64,000 nucleotides of DNA, taken from Apiosordaria backusii. Taxonomy: Eukaryota; Ascomycota; Sordariomycetes; Sordariales; Lasiosphaeriaceae. Below, piece by piece: positions 24,226-36,218 of this stretch. The position numbers were made by a program, and so were the translations under genes. The stretch spans positions 3,534,001 through 3,598,000 of the forward strand of contig JAUKTV010000001.1 in assembly GCA_030549205.1 (NCBI GenBank). The letters run 5' to 3'. The stretch's first letter is position 1. The number at the start of each line of letters is the position of its first letter. The notes under the pieces are model-generated. The model was not told where the DNA came from, searched no databases, and was given only the letters and a program-made list of their open reading frames with translations.

Positions 24226-27200
24226 TATTATAAGGCTAAAGGTTAGGTTAAAAAGAAAGTACTGTATAGGCTTAATAAGGCTTTAATAGCAGTATTCGAT
24301 TTTAAGGCTTTAGGTTTTTTTTTAAAATTATAGAAGGTTAAAAGGCTTATTATTTACTATAATATAAGTTTTAATGTTATTAGTTAAAAGTAAAAATTAA
24401 TAGTAGAGCTTTTTAATAGGCCTTTATTTAAAAAAGATAACTATTTAAAGGTCGATTTAAACCTTTAAAGGCTTAATAATAGGCTTATAGAATTAAATAG
24501 CGATAGTACTATTAGCTTTAATTCGAACGTCCGAAAGGTAAAGCCCTATAGGCTTAAAAGGTCTAAATAAGGCTATAAGGAAGGCTATAGCTAGGGTATA
24601 TTTAGAGGAATAGAGCTTTATTAACCTATAGAAGTCCCTAATAGCTTAAGTAATCCTAACTCTAGAGGATTTAATTAAAATAGATTTATTAAAAAGTTCT
24701 ATAAGCTTATAAAAGGCTCTAATAATTTAAATAACTTTAACTTACTTAATTAAAAAGAGATGTAAGGGGACTATATATTTAAAAAGGCTATAAAAAATAT
24801 TTCTAATATTACTATAGACTATTATAGTAAATTGCTTTAAATAATATTAAAATAGTACGTTAGGCTAAGTTATATAGGCCTAATACTGCTAAAAAAGACC
24901 AGTAAAATTACTACTAGACTTTTAAACTTAAATTAAATAAAAGAAATAGATTTTTAATATTCAGCTTATAATAAAGTTAAAGTAGTAAGAAGGCTTTAAT
25001 TTTCTACTATTCTAAACTTACTTAAGGTCTTAGGTTCTATTAAAGGCGACATTTTTAAAATTAAGTTTATATTTTATAATAGGCTTTCTATAATATTAAT
25101 TTTAATAAACTGAAAATCCTAGTTTAAGTAGGCTTTTACCTTATTAAATACTAAAAGACTAACTATATTAAATATTATAAAAGGCTTTTTTAAAGGCTTA
25201 AAGAATTGTTATAACTGATATTTTATTTATTTTTACTATAACGGTAAGAAAGAAATTAACTACGAATTATAGGCTTAGTTTTTTACTAAAGGTATTGAAT
25301 TTTTTACTTCTAAGCTTTATATTTATAAGTAAAATAGCCTAATTAAATGCTCTATTAGAGTATTTTTAAACTAGTTATAGGCTATAATAGTATTATTATA
25401 GTTTTTCTAATACTTATAGTACTATATAGCGCTTATAATACTTAAATTAATTAACTATATAGCAGTTAATAATAGAGACCTTACTCTTTATTAAACATTT
25501 TATAATAAATTAAAGCCTTTCCTTTCCTATAAGCTAGATTTAAACCGGTTTAAAGCTATAGGCTCCTTTATAGAGCTCTTTATTTCTACTAAAAAAAAGT
25601 CTAGAGCTTTAAAGCTATAGGCTTATATAAAGCTTAGTAAGTTATTAACTATCTTTAAAAATAAGACCTATTAAGTATAAATACCGGCTAAAAAGGTAAT
25701 AGTAAAATCTTCCTTTATTAATATAATAAATAAGCCTACTGTAATTTAAAGTATTACTATTATTTTAAAAGAGAATTTAGGCTAAAGAAGGATAAAGCTA
25801 CTATAATTAGTAAATAAAGATAGCGACTTATACTTTAAAAAATCCGACTTAACCGGCCGGCTAAATTTAAAAATTCGCCGGTAAGCTAACTTTAAAAAAT
25901 TCTCTAATAGTAAGTTAATTAATAAAGCTATTATAATTTAAAAGACTGTAATTAATAGTAGCTTAAAGCTTTTTAATAGGCCTATTATAGGCCTTAAGGC
26001 TGGCTTAAAATCCCTTACTAAAGACTATTTATTAATAAAAATAAAAGAACTATATTAAAATATAAATAAAGATATTAAAATAGGCACTAACTAATTTATT
26101 AAATTAATATTAATTAAGGCTAAAGCCTATTACTATAGAGTCTTTAAAGGTCCTTTTAATATTAGTTTATTACTTTAAATACTAAAATAAATATTAAAAA
26201 CCCTTAAAAAATCCTACTAACTAAAGGCTATATATAGTAAATTTAAGTAAATAGTTAATTAAAAAACCTTTAAGTTCTTTTTCTAAAGTACTCTTTTTAA
26301 AGACTATATACTATTAACTAGTAAGTTAATACTATATAAAAAGACCGATAAAAAGAATAAGCTTTTAAAGTTTAAAACTAGGCTAATTATTAAAGGATTT
26401 TTATAAAAGAAAGGCCTAAATTTTACAAAGACCTTTACCTTTATTACTATACTACTTACTTAATATATACTATTAACTATAATAGCTTTATTAAATTAAG
26501 AAATAAAGTAGATTGATTTTATAAAGGTATTTTTTAATAGCTATTTAAAAAAGGAAAATTATATAATTATACTTAAAGATTTCTATAAGTTCTACTAAAA
26601 AGCAGACTTAACTATTAAAGTAAAGTTATATAGGTAAAACTTTAAGCTTAAAACTAACTAAATAATTTGTCTTTTTAAAGCCCTATATAGCTTAAAGTAA
26701 AGCCTTAAACTTTAGTAAATTAAACTTATTAAACTATTAAAAGAAAAAGATTTTATAGTATTAATTTTTAATTCTACTATCTTTTATAATCTTAAAGCTA
26801 GGATTTTTATAATAACCTACGTTAATAAATATTTAATTATAGGCTTTAATAAGGCCTATATTTAACAGTTTAAGAAAAGCTTAAATAAGGTATATCTAAT
26901 AGAAGATAAAAAGCTAGCTTCTTTTTTTTTAAAAGTTTAAATAATAAAGGATAGGCATCGCTTCTTTTTATAGCTTAATTAAGCTTAATATATATAAAAG
27001 GCAATTAAGACCTTTAGCTTTAAAAATAGCTATAAAATACTAATTTCCTTATAGCCTAGAATAGTAGCTTAATATAAAGACCTTAAATTAAAAGAAAGCC
27101 TTATAAGTAAGTTAGATTATATACTATTCTAGTATATAGTAAGTACTATAATATATTTAATAACTTAAATAAAGCTTAATATTGCTTTTATAATATAGTA

Positions 27201-28049
27201 ACTTTTAAAAAGTATATAGTAACCTACTATAGTAAGCTTAAATACTATTAAAAACCTTTTAAAGTATTTAAACGGTATAAAGAATTTAGTAATTGCTTAT
27301 AACTATAATACTATTAGACTTATTAAAAAGAAAGGTATTATAGTACTTATAGGCTTTATAAATTTAAACTTTATAAAGAACTTAAAAGACTTAAAATCTA
27401 CTTATAGCTTTATATTTAAAGTAACTAAGGGCCCTATAAGTTAGAAATTAAAAAAGGCCAGTACTATAAGCCTCTTTACTTTAAAAGCTAAAACCGACAT
27501 ACTTACTAAGGCTATTTATAAGGCTCTATAGATTAAAAAGGTTTATAAAAAGCTAAAGTATACTTTAATAGGCTCTACTTTATTATATAGTAATAATACT
27601 AGCTTTATAATTACTATTTATAATCTAGCCCTTTATAATTGTATTAAGTATATATTACTAAAATACTATTAAGTTAGGAAGTAAGTTAAAGTATTATAGG
27701 TTACTATTAACTACTTAAATATTAAATAAATACCGGCTAATAGGCTAATTAAACTATTGGCCAGTTAAAAATTTAAGACCTTTATAGGTCTTTTAAGCTT
27801 AAAGAATAGGCCTATAGAGGAAAAGTTAATAAAGGAATAGATTAGAAAACTACTATCTCTATATTTAATTTTCCTTTATAAATTAGCTTATAAAAGTAAT
27901 TGCTTAACGTTTAAATATATAGACCTTAACGCTTTATATACTTTATATTTTAGTTTTTTAATTAACTAGTTAATTTATTAATTTTAGCTTATTATAGTAG
28001 GCCTTAAATTTAAATCTAAGCCTATTACTTACTATAAGGAAAGAAGGGG
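24226..28049 (+). mobile_element. Copia-1 copy C, internal region lacking its 5' part
   Basis: Starts abruptly at the equivalent of copy A position 903 and runs collinear to the end of the element. Reverse transcriptase blocks are present (IDFIKVFFNS near 26515; TYVNKYLI near 26815-26840) with RNase H near 27390-27470. The gag end and its own 5' LTR are absent from the window. Heavily RIPed. A purine tract (28037-28049) precedes the LTR. Confidence 0.9.
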
Positions 28050-28883
28050 TATTAAATTAGGTCCCTATAAGGCTTAAGTTTACAGTAAGTAGCTACTATT
28101 ATACTATATAGTAGAAGCTTAAGTTAAAAAGCCTACCTATTAACTACCTGGTACTTACCCAGTACTTTACTTTACTATAGGGCTATTTAAAGGCCTATAT
28201 CCTACTAACCAGTAGGCCAAACCGCCTATAATTTTATATTCAAGCTACTAAGGCTTACTACTATAGGCAGTATAAATGGCCTAACCCTAACCTTACGATA
28301 ACCTGCACTTTAGATTAAAAGTGCTAGGTTTTACAGCCCTTTTATATAGCCATAAGTCGATTTTTAAAAAGCTGTAAACTACACTAACTTAACTACTTAT
28401 AAGACCTATAGCTAACCACTAGGCTAGCCAAATTGGCCTAGACTTAGTAGGCCTATAATTAAGTAGGTATATTATTATTATACTAAATTATAGGCCTGTA
28501 AGCTCTATAGGTTAGAAGCTATAGAAGGCTTAGTAAGTAGTTTATAGGGTTTAGTAAACCTTGGAATTAACCAAACCATACTCTGGCCTATCTGCCCGCT
28601 AGGATATACAAGGTACCGTATATTAGTCGGTAGGTATATAGTAAAGGTTAAGTATAAACCTTACTATAGAGATTATTATAGTGGATTTACAGAAGGCTAG
28701 CATTATAATACAATTGTTTACCCACTATATTTCTGTCCTGCAGTACCTGCAAGGTACTATATTCTAGTACCCCAGCACTAAGCTATAGGTATCACACGTA
28801 AGACTTCCGCTACACTGTAAGCTAGTGTGTAAGCACTAATTACAGGGCCCTTAGGCCTGTAATTGGCCATACCTATTCTAATA
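28050..28883 (+). repeat. Copia-1 3' LTR of copy C
   Basis: 834 bp, TATTAAATTAGG...CCTATTCTAATA, same family as 4718-5550 and 23392-24225. Next bases are TTACT; the matching duplication cannot be tested because the 5' side of copy C is missing. Confidence 0.9.
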
Positions 28884-28925
28884 TTACTTATATAAAATAC
28901 TAATCGATAGAATATAAAAAGTATA
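28884..28925. other. Short flank into which Copia-2 inserted
   Basis: 42 bp of TA-rich sequence between the Copia-1 LTR and Copia-2, ending in the target duplication GTATA (28921-28925). With one GTATA removed it joins the sequence beginning at 35317. Confidence 0.7.
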
Positions 28926-29604
28926 TGTTAAGATAGATGTCTTACAGGCCTATAGGTATAGACCTGTGCAGGGAACGGCGTAGAACACTGAGAGCGAAGA
29001 GGGCTTTGTCTGCAGCATATGACAGTGGCTGGGCACTGAAGGAAGGTAGATTATAGGGGCGATGTCCTGTAATATATAGAAGGTAAATACTGTAATATAG
29101 GCTTATAAGGTACTGTAAGATATAGTAAACTAGTATATTGAATTGACTTATTAATTAGAAAATATTATAGTAAACAGTTATAAGGGATAAGACCTATTAT
29201 AGGTTTTCGGCTTTATATTACTTTCCAAACCTCTCTTTATTTTAGGGCCCGAATGCCTATTATGTCTACTAACTATAGGGCCTAAATGTCTGTTAAATCT
29301 GCTAATTATAAGGCCTAAATGTCCATTGAGTTTACTAATTGCAGACTTAGCCGGCTAACTAAGTCTAACTGTTAAGTGCGCTAACCGGAAGCTGTTTATA
29401 GAGTATAGGCTGCTAACGTTTTACTATTGCAATATACTAACTGCCTAGGGCTTCAGGCTGCTTTAGAAGTCTAAAGACTATTGCAATTACTATAGTAAAG
29501 TATTAATAAGCGCTATAATTTTAAGCCATTGGTTGTTATTAGCCCTGTAGATTATAGGGCTAAAATATACTATAAAGTCTATAACTAAGTGCTATATTTT
29601 AACA
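28926..29604 (-). repeat. Copia-2 LTR (left; the element's 3' LTR)
   Basis: 679 bp. Plus-strand ends TGTTAAGATAG and TTTTAACA. The first 120 bp or so (outer edge) keep C and G bases; the rest is TA-shifted relative to the right LTR. Contains a 33-bp unit repeated three times at 29244-29342 (core AGGGCCTRAATGYCT). Confidence 0.92.
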
Positions 29605-29611
29605 CCCCCTC
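29605..29611 (-). other. Copia-2 polypurine tract
   Basis: CCCCCTC on the plus strand, i.e. GAGGGGG on the minus strand, immediately next to the LTR. This is the expected primer for plus-strand DNA synthesis and fixes the element's orientation. Confidence 0.8.
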
Positions 29612-32600
29612 TATAGCTGCAGTATATAGCACTAACTAAAAAGGTTTGGAAAGGTTTAACAGTAAGATAAAGGTATTAAATAGTACTATAGGTAAGGCTT
29701 TAATAAGGCCGTTAGCAGGTATTTCCTTTATAGGAAGGTAGGTTATAGTAATAACTTTAGTAAATATAGCCTTTTTAACCTCTTAAAATCGAATTAAAGT
29801 ATGTTTAGTTCGGCGATTATACTTATCACTGTAAGCAGTAGCAATAGAGCCTTTATTATTATATAATAGGGGGGTAGGGCCTGTAATAGGCCTGGAAATT
29901 TCCTAGAAGAGACCTCTAAGTTATATAGCTTCCTTAAGGCCTTCGATAAGCCTAGTGTATTCGGCCTTTAGAGTACTGAAGGATACAGTAGACGCTTTTT
30001 TAGATTTCTAATTAATAGGTCCTTTAGCTAAAGTAAATAGCCAACCGTAAATAGATTTAGCGCTTTCCTTATACCTAGCCTAGTCACTATTAGTAAAGCT
30101 GATAGGCTTTAAGTTACTATTAAAACTGTAACTAATAGTACTGTAAATATTAGAATAGAAGTAGGAAAGTAGTAATTTTATAGCTTTTAAGTAGATATTA
30201 GTAGGCTATATTAAATATTGTAAGAGCTACTGAACGCTAAAGGCTACGTTAGGCTTAATTTAAACTATAGTATATATCGAAGTACCAATTAGTTATCGAT
30301 ATAAGTACTGATTAAAGGGGCTTACAGGGGTTCTAGGCCTATTGCCTTTGCCTATAATTCTAGGGCTTAGTAAAAGGGAAGTTAACTTAATACTAATTCT
30401 AAAGTACTTAACTGCCTCTATAATATATGCCTTTTAGTAGATCTAGAGGCGCCGTTAAAGCCTATTGCGTTCAATTTAAATACTAAGAAAGTAGCGGATA
30501 AGACTTAAATCTTCGATATTATAGTACTCCCCTATAGCGTTCTTTAAGGCTTAAAGCTATAGAGGCTTAAGGCCTATAATTAAGCAGTTATTAACGTAGC
30601 TAATGATAAAGATCTTATAATCTAAGTAAAAGTAGGTAACTGTATTAGAGATAAGGGGCTTAAAACTTAAAGCCTAGGTTATTGCAAGGACTTTCTATTA
30701 CTAAAGGTAAGAAGCCTACTTTAAACTATATAAGGATTTCTTTAGTAAAATAACTTAATCCTTAATAGGGTCCTATCCGGCTACTTTTAACAGTGTTATA
30801 ACGCTGGCATTACTATAAATAAACTTAAATAGTCTTTATAGAATCTCGATATAAATATTAAAATCAGTTTCTAAGTTTAAAAAGGCTTCTATAAAGTCTA
30901 CCTACTCTAAATCCTAATTACATACAGCTATAAAGGCCAATATAATTTTCTAAGTCAGAGGCTCTATAGTAAAAGCATAGGTCTATTCGAAATCGATTCT
31001 AAAGGCCTATTGAAAACCTTAAGTAACCAATCGGACCTTAAACTTTACTATAATACCCTATAAATTCTTCTTATCCTTAAAGACCTAGCAGCTTATAATA
31101 GGCTTCTTTTTAGCTTAAAATCGGTAGATAAAGTAGAAGGTCTTAATAGTAAGAAGTTAGTATAATTTAATAAAGATAGTCTATAACTATTGCTCTTTTT
31201 TAAAATATTTTAAGGTTTGCTTAAAGGTATTAGGCTTTAAGGCCTTTATAGAATAGTACTTTTTATAGTAGGAAACTAAGTAAGAAATAAGCTTACTATA
31301 ATCTATATTATCTATAAGTATAAATTCTTTATATTGCTTTTATAAGGCTTAAGGTAAAGGGATTTTAATAGTGATAGAAGGTACTATAAGCATTGGAATT
31401 ATAAGCTTAAGTAGCGATTAAGTAGGTAATGTAAAGGATAATTTAAGTATTAGGAAATTGGAATTAGTAGAATAGAGAGACTGTAAATAGGAGGTTTAAA
31501 AACTTAAATAGTAGTATCCTCTTTTAATTTATTAAAGCGGTTAAGGACCTTTAAAGGACCTATAGGGTTTAAAGGACCTGTAATCTAGGCCAATAGGTCT
31601 TTATAGAACTTAATAAAGTTAGTTTTAATGACTTTATTTAGGCCTAAATAAACTAAGTAGGTCTAATAATCTAAAATAACTATAAGTCTTTCTTTAGTTC
31701 TTTAAAAGGTAAGTTTAAAATCTATAGCTCAATCTTTAATAGGGATATATACTATAACCTTAGTGCCTATAGCCTTATAGTTTAAAAGGTTTAATTAATA
31801 TAGCATTTAAAAAGATAATAGTTTATTATAGAAGGTTTAATAGAGTGTAAGATCTTTAAAGCTTTAGGCTATATAGTTGATAATTTCTACTATAAGAATA
31901 GCTATATATCTTTAAAGAATGATAGGGAAGTTTGAAGTTAGAATGGTAGCTTTAAGATAGTTTAAAATGACCTTAATAGAGCGCTTGGCTAGGCCATTTT
32001 AATTGGAAGTTCTAAAGCTTAATATACTAAAGCCGATGCCCTTTTTAGTAAGGTAGGTATTTAAGGAAAGGACTTCTTTTCCCTTATTATAGTAAAAGTA
32101 AGTAGGGTATTATTGGAAGGTATTGTTTAGGCCTTTAAATAGTAAACGAAGTACTATAATAGTATTATCTTTAATAGTTAATAGCTTAAGAAATTGGAAA
32201 TAGGTCTTTTAATTTACTATAATTAAGCTATAAGGTTTCTTTAATAGTAGAATAGGCTTAATAGTAATAATGTCCTCTTTTAAATAGCTTAGGATAAAAG
32301 GAAGGTTTTAAATAGGATTTTTAGAAAGCTTTTAAAGGATTTTTACAGTATTATAGCTTTTATAAACTAAATCCTTAAGCCTAACTTTCTATAAGTTAGG
32401 TATATCTTTAATAATAAAAGAGGTCTTTTTTAAAAGGTTAAGACCTATATACTTAAGCTGTATATATTAAAGGATAGTTAATTAAATTGAGGTTAGTAAA
32501 GGCTTATTAGGATCTTTAAAAGACCTATCCCCTTTTAAAAAGTTAAAAGCTTTAAAGAAGACCCCCTTTAAAATTTTAGAAACTTTAAAGGCTTTAAAGA

Positions 32601-34626
32601 AAGTAAGGTAATTATTAAAGTATTACTAATAGGATACTTCCGGTTAAGGTTGGCCTTTAAAGTTAAAGTAGAACTTTAATTTTTTAAAATTTAAAAAGGT
32701 AATGAAATTACAGTTACTATCGGTAAGCCTTTAGCTATATAGAGCTTCTTTAATACTATATAGGCAATCCTTACTAATAATATTTAGTAGAAAAGTAAAA
32801 ATAAAGAAGGTTTTAATAAAGTTAATAGCTAAAAAATAGGCCTTATTATTATAGGTTCTAATAAAGAATTAGACTTTTACAGTACCTTTACCGATAATTC
32901 TTATAGGGCTACCTTCTATAGTTAAAGGCTTAACCTTTACTTTAATAAGGTTAATAAAAAGGTTCTTATTATTATAAATATAGACTATAAACCTAGTATT
33001 AAAGAGTTAGGCTTCTTTTAAGGCTAGGTTAGTATAATTAATTAAGTTAATAGGTATAGAAAGCAGGACTTTAAAGGATAAGGATACTATAAACTTAATA
33101 AAGTTATAGTATTTATAAGGCATAGTTAGCTTTAAAGGTTTAGTACTATAGAAGCCTATGTTAAAATCGAAGCCTACTATAAAGGAAATTTCCTTAAAAT
33201 TTCCAAGGTCTTTAGCATCTTCTTTCTTTTTATCTTCCTTTTTCTTTTTCTTCTTTTTAATAAGCCTAGGCTTTATAGGGTTCTTTATAAAGGTATTTAA
33301 AGCCTTTAAGGCTTTAGAATCTTTAATAAAGACAATGTAGAAATAAAGTATAGAAAGGGCTTAAGCAACTATAGTACTGGAAATACAGGTCTTAATTAAA
33401 AGCTCCCCTTATAAAAATTCCAGTATAAGGTAGCAAGAATAACCGAAATTGTACTTGTTTTAGTAAATTAGAGCTTTAAAGCATTTACATTATAGTAAAA
33501 AACTGCCCTTTAATAAACTTAAATAGTAATTAACCTAATTAATAAGCTAAATTATAATATTTAAGTCTTAAAGCCTTATAATAAGGGTATTAAATTTAGT
33601 ATTGTATTTAACCACTTCCAATAAACTATCGAATTTAATAGTATAGTAAGCCCTATAGAGCTTATTTTAAAGGACGGCTTAAGTAAGGGTATACTAAGTT
33701 TGTAATTGCTAGAAAAAGGTTGTTAGAAAGTCTTTAGCCTCGATAGTAAGTAGTAGGCTTACTTATAAGGTATTCCAAATAGTAAAAAGAAGGAAGGCTT
33801 TTAGGTTATTGTTTAGCAAATTAGTAACTGATTTAAGCTTGTTTATAAATTTAAAGAAGCCTAAAACCTTTATTTAAATAGTAAAAACTTAGTATTAAAA
33901 GCGCTAGTTTTTAAGACCTAAAAGCTTTTATTCTTTAATAAAGTAAAGGACCTGTTTATTAAGGTCTTTTATTAAAAGTATAATAGTCTTTTAAGCAGTT
34001 TAACTTAAAGAAGGTACTATAATAGGTATAGCAATAGGGGCTAATAGACTTGTATAAACTAAAGTAACCGAAGATAAGGGTAGTGTAAGTAGATCTATAG
34101 AAGGTTTAGAAAAAGACTTAAAAGGGCTTAAAGTAGTATATTCTAATAGAAGGTAAGTGTTAAAATTGTCAATATAAGTATTGACTTGGTTGATTTCAGT
34201 ATTTAAAGCTTTAATTTAATCAGTAAAACCTACTATAGCAGTCCTAATCTTACTATTAAAGGTAATTATAAGGTTATTCTATAATTACTAAAAGTACTAG
34301 GCAAAGTTGAGGCCCTCGGAAAGGTTAGAAGTCGATAGGAGGCCGAAGGTCCTTAAAGTTTTAAGGCTTATAAGGAGGTTATATATATCTTTATCCTCTA
34401 TAGTAAAGGAGGTCGAAGGCTTAAAAGGAAAGTAAAAGTACTATTAGAAGTACTAGAATACTGTTTTTCAGGTCTTTAGCACTTAAAAGGGATGTAAAAG
34501 TACTGTTAAAAGTATTAGAATACTATTTCTTAGGTCTTCGGTAGCTTAAAATAAATAGAGCTTATAGGATAGATATTATTATAAAGGCTATAAAATAAAG
34601 AAATTTACCTAAACAATATAAGCCTA
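29612..34626 (-). pseudogene. Copia-2 gag-pol remnant
   Basis: Minus-strand frames with many RIP stops. Reverse transcriptase occupies about 30500-31150; RNase H is nearer the left LTR (about 29950-30300); the protease/integrase part lies to the right (about 31200-33300) and gag-like sequence at about 33300-34300. Copia order (integrase before reverse transcriptase) is therefore kept. The short plus-strand ORF at 33158-33340 is an accident of this AT-rich sequence. Confidence 0.75.
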
Positions 34627-34637
34627 GGCTTATAACC
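34627..34637 (-). other. Copia-2 primer binding site (half initiator tRNA-Met)
   Basis: Minus strand reads GGTTATAAGCC directly after the LTR end. One G-to-A change from GGTTATGAGCC, which is complementary to the anticodon stem-loop of initiator tRNA-Met, the half-tRNA priming known for copia elements. The single difference fits RIP. Confidence 0.7.
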
Positions 34638-35316
34638 TATTAAAATAGGTATTTTATAAGCCTATAGGTATAGACCTATATAGAAAATAGTATAGAATAT
34701 TAAAAGCAAAGAGGGCTTTATCTGCAATATACAATAGTAGCTGGATACTAAAAGAAGGTAGATTATAGAGGCGATGCCTTACAATATATAAAAGGTAAAT
34801 ACTATAATATAGGCTTATAAGGTATTGTAAGATATAGTAAATTAATATATTGAATTGACTTATTAGCTAGAAAATATTACAGTAAATAGTTACAAGGGAT
34901 AAGACCTATTATAGGTCTTCGGCTTTATATTGCTTTCCAAACCTCTCTCTATTCTAAGGCCTAAATACCTATTAAGTCCGCTAACTGTAGGGCCTAAATG
35001 CCTATTGAGTCTGCTAATTGTAGGGCCTGAATGCCTGTTAAGTCTATTAGCTATAGACTTAACCGGCCGATTAAGTCTAACTATTAAATGCACTAGCCGG
35101 AAGCTATTTACAGGGTGCAGGCTGCTAACGTTTTACCGTTGCAGTGCGCTAACTGCCTGGGGCTTCGGGCTGCTTTAAAGGTCTGAAGACTACTGCAATT
35201 GCCGTAGTAGAGTGTTAGTGAGCGCTGTAATTCCAAGCCATTGGTTGTTGTTAGCCCTGTAGGTTACAGGGCTAAAATACACTGTAAAGTCCACAACTAA
35301 GTGCTGTATTTCAACA
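34638..35316 (-). repeat. Copia-2 LTR (right; the element's 5' LTR)
   Basis: 679 bp. Plus-strand ends TATTAAAATAGG and TTTCAACA. Its last 300 bp or so (outer edge) are near normal in composition while the same bases in the left LTR are C-to-T/G-to-A shifted. Three 33-bp units at 34956-34988, 34989-35021 and 35022-35054. Confidence 0.92.
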
Positions 35317-36218
35317 GTATATTATAGTAAAAGACTTAATAAGTAAGTAAGCTTAAGATAAAGCTATTTAAGGATTACTAAAGGTAGTGATATTTTTCTT
35401 TATTAAGAGGCATTTAATATTAAAATATAAGTTTTACTATATTAAATTAAATAAAGAGATTAAATAAGGATATTACTGCTCTATACTACCTTTAACAGGA
35501 TTATACTATAAAGTAGGGCTATACCCTGCAGAATAGTATATAGAAGAATTCCTATACTCTATTAGAATTCTTCTTTTCTTTACTTAATTTATTACCTTTT
35601 TACTATATTATTGCTTCATATCCTATATAACGCTATGATTAGTATAAACTGTTAAAAAGTTAAAAACTATATTCTATTCTTTTATTAAATCTATTACTAT
35701 ATTAATAAACTATATCGCTATAAAAAGTATAATTAAAAAAGCTATTATAATAATTACTTTTACTAATCGCTTTAATTTATAACTTATTAATATATTAATA
35801 TACCTCTTTACTTATAAATTCTGTATTTATTATATTATTAATAAAAAGAACTTTATACTTAATACCTTAAATTAACTCAAGGTATTATAAAATAAACTAA
35901 AATATAATAATAAAATCCCTATATTAAATAATATTTAATTTACTTTTATTAAAGTATAAATAAATTTAAAGTTTAAAAAACAATTTTTTAAAGATTATTC
36001 TTTTAATAGAAAGTATAAACTAATTATTAATAACCTTAAAAAATCAAATACTCCTAAAAGCATTAACTATTTTTTTATTCTAAACTACCCTTCTTTATAA
36101 TTAACAACTTCCTTTATAATATCTATATTAATAAGTTTTATAGCCTATATATACTATAACTATTAATTAAAGAAATCTTTAAAATAGTTTATAATAATAA
36201 ATACTACTTTGATTATAA
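35317..36218. other. Unassigned RIPed remnant at the island edge
   Basis: About 0.9 kb of TA-rich DNA, the original neighbour of 28884-28925 before Copia-2 inserted. It matches none of the Copia-1, Copia-2 or Gypsy sequences by eye. One plus-strand frame is readable with few stops from about 35690 to 36215 but shows no motif I can name. A 10-bp inverted repeat AGAAGAATTC/GAATTCTTCT (35542-35551 and 35565-35574) is present. Composition switches to ordinary genic DNA within about 20 bp near 36,230. Confidence 0.6.

Larger units (their letters stand above)
28926..35316 (-). mobile_element. Copia-2, complete RIP-inactivated copia element
   Basis: 6391-bp element with 679-bp LTRs at both ends and an exact GTATA target duplication (28921-28925; 35317-35321). 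It lies on the minus strand: the purine tract (CCCCCTC on plus, 29605-29611) abuts the left LTR and a primer binding site abuts the right LTR (34627-34637, minus strand GGTTATAAGCC). Minus-strand translation gives copia reverse transcriptase: VDFIEAFLN near 30880-30920 and YVNNCLIIGL near 30575-30605 (YVDD with both Asp changed). Distinct from Copia-1 in LTR sequence and length. Confidence 0.92.

Noticed and set aside
34890..35178. Overlapping ORFs with repeated LNRHLGPT-type residues
   Set aside because: They are translations of the 33-bp tandem repeat inside the Copia-2 LTR.
1..36218. AT-rich island as a mitochondrial insertion or centromere-only satellite
   Set aside because: Retrotransposon domains, LTR pairs and target duplications explain it; no mitochondrial genes or short satellite arrays are seen.
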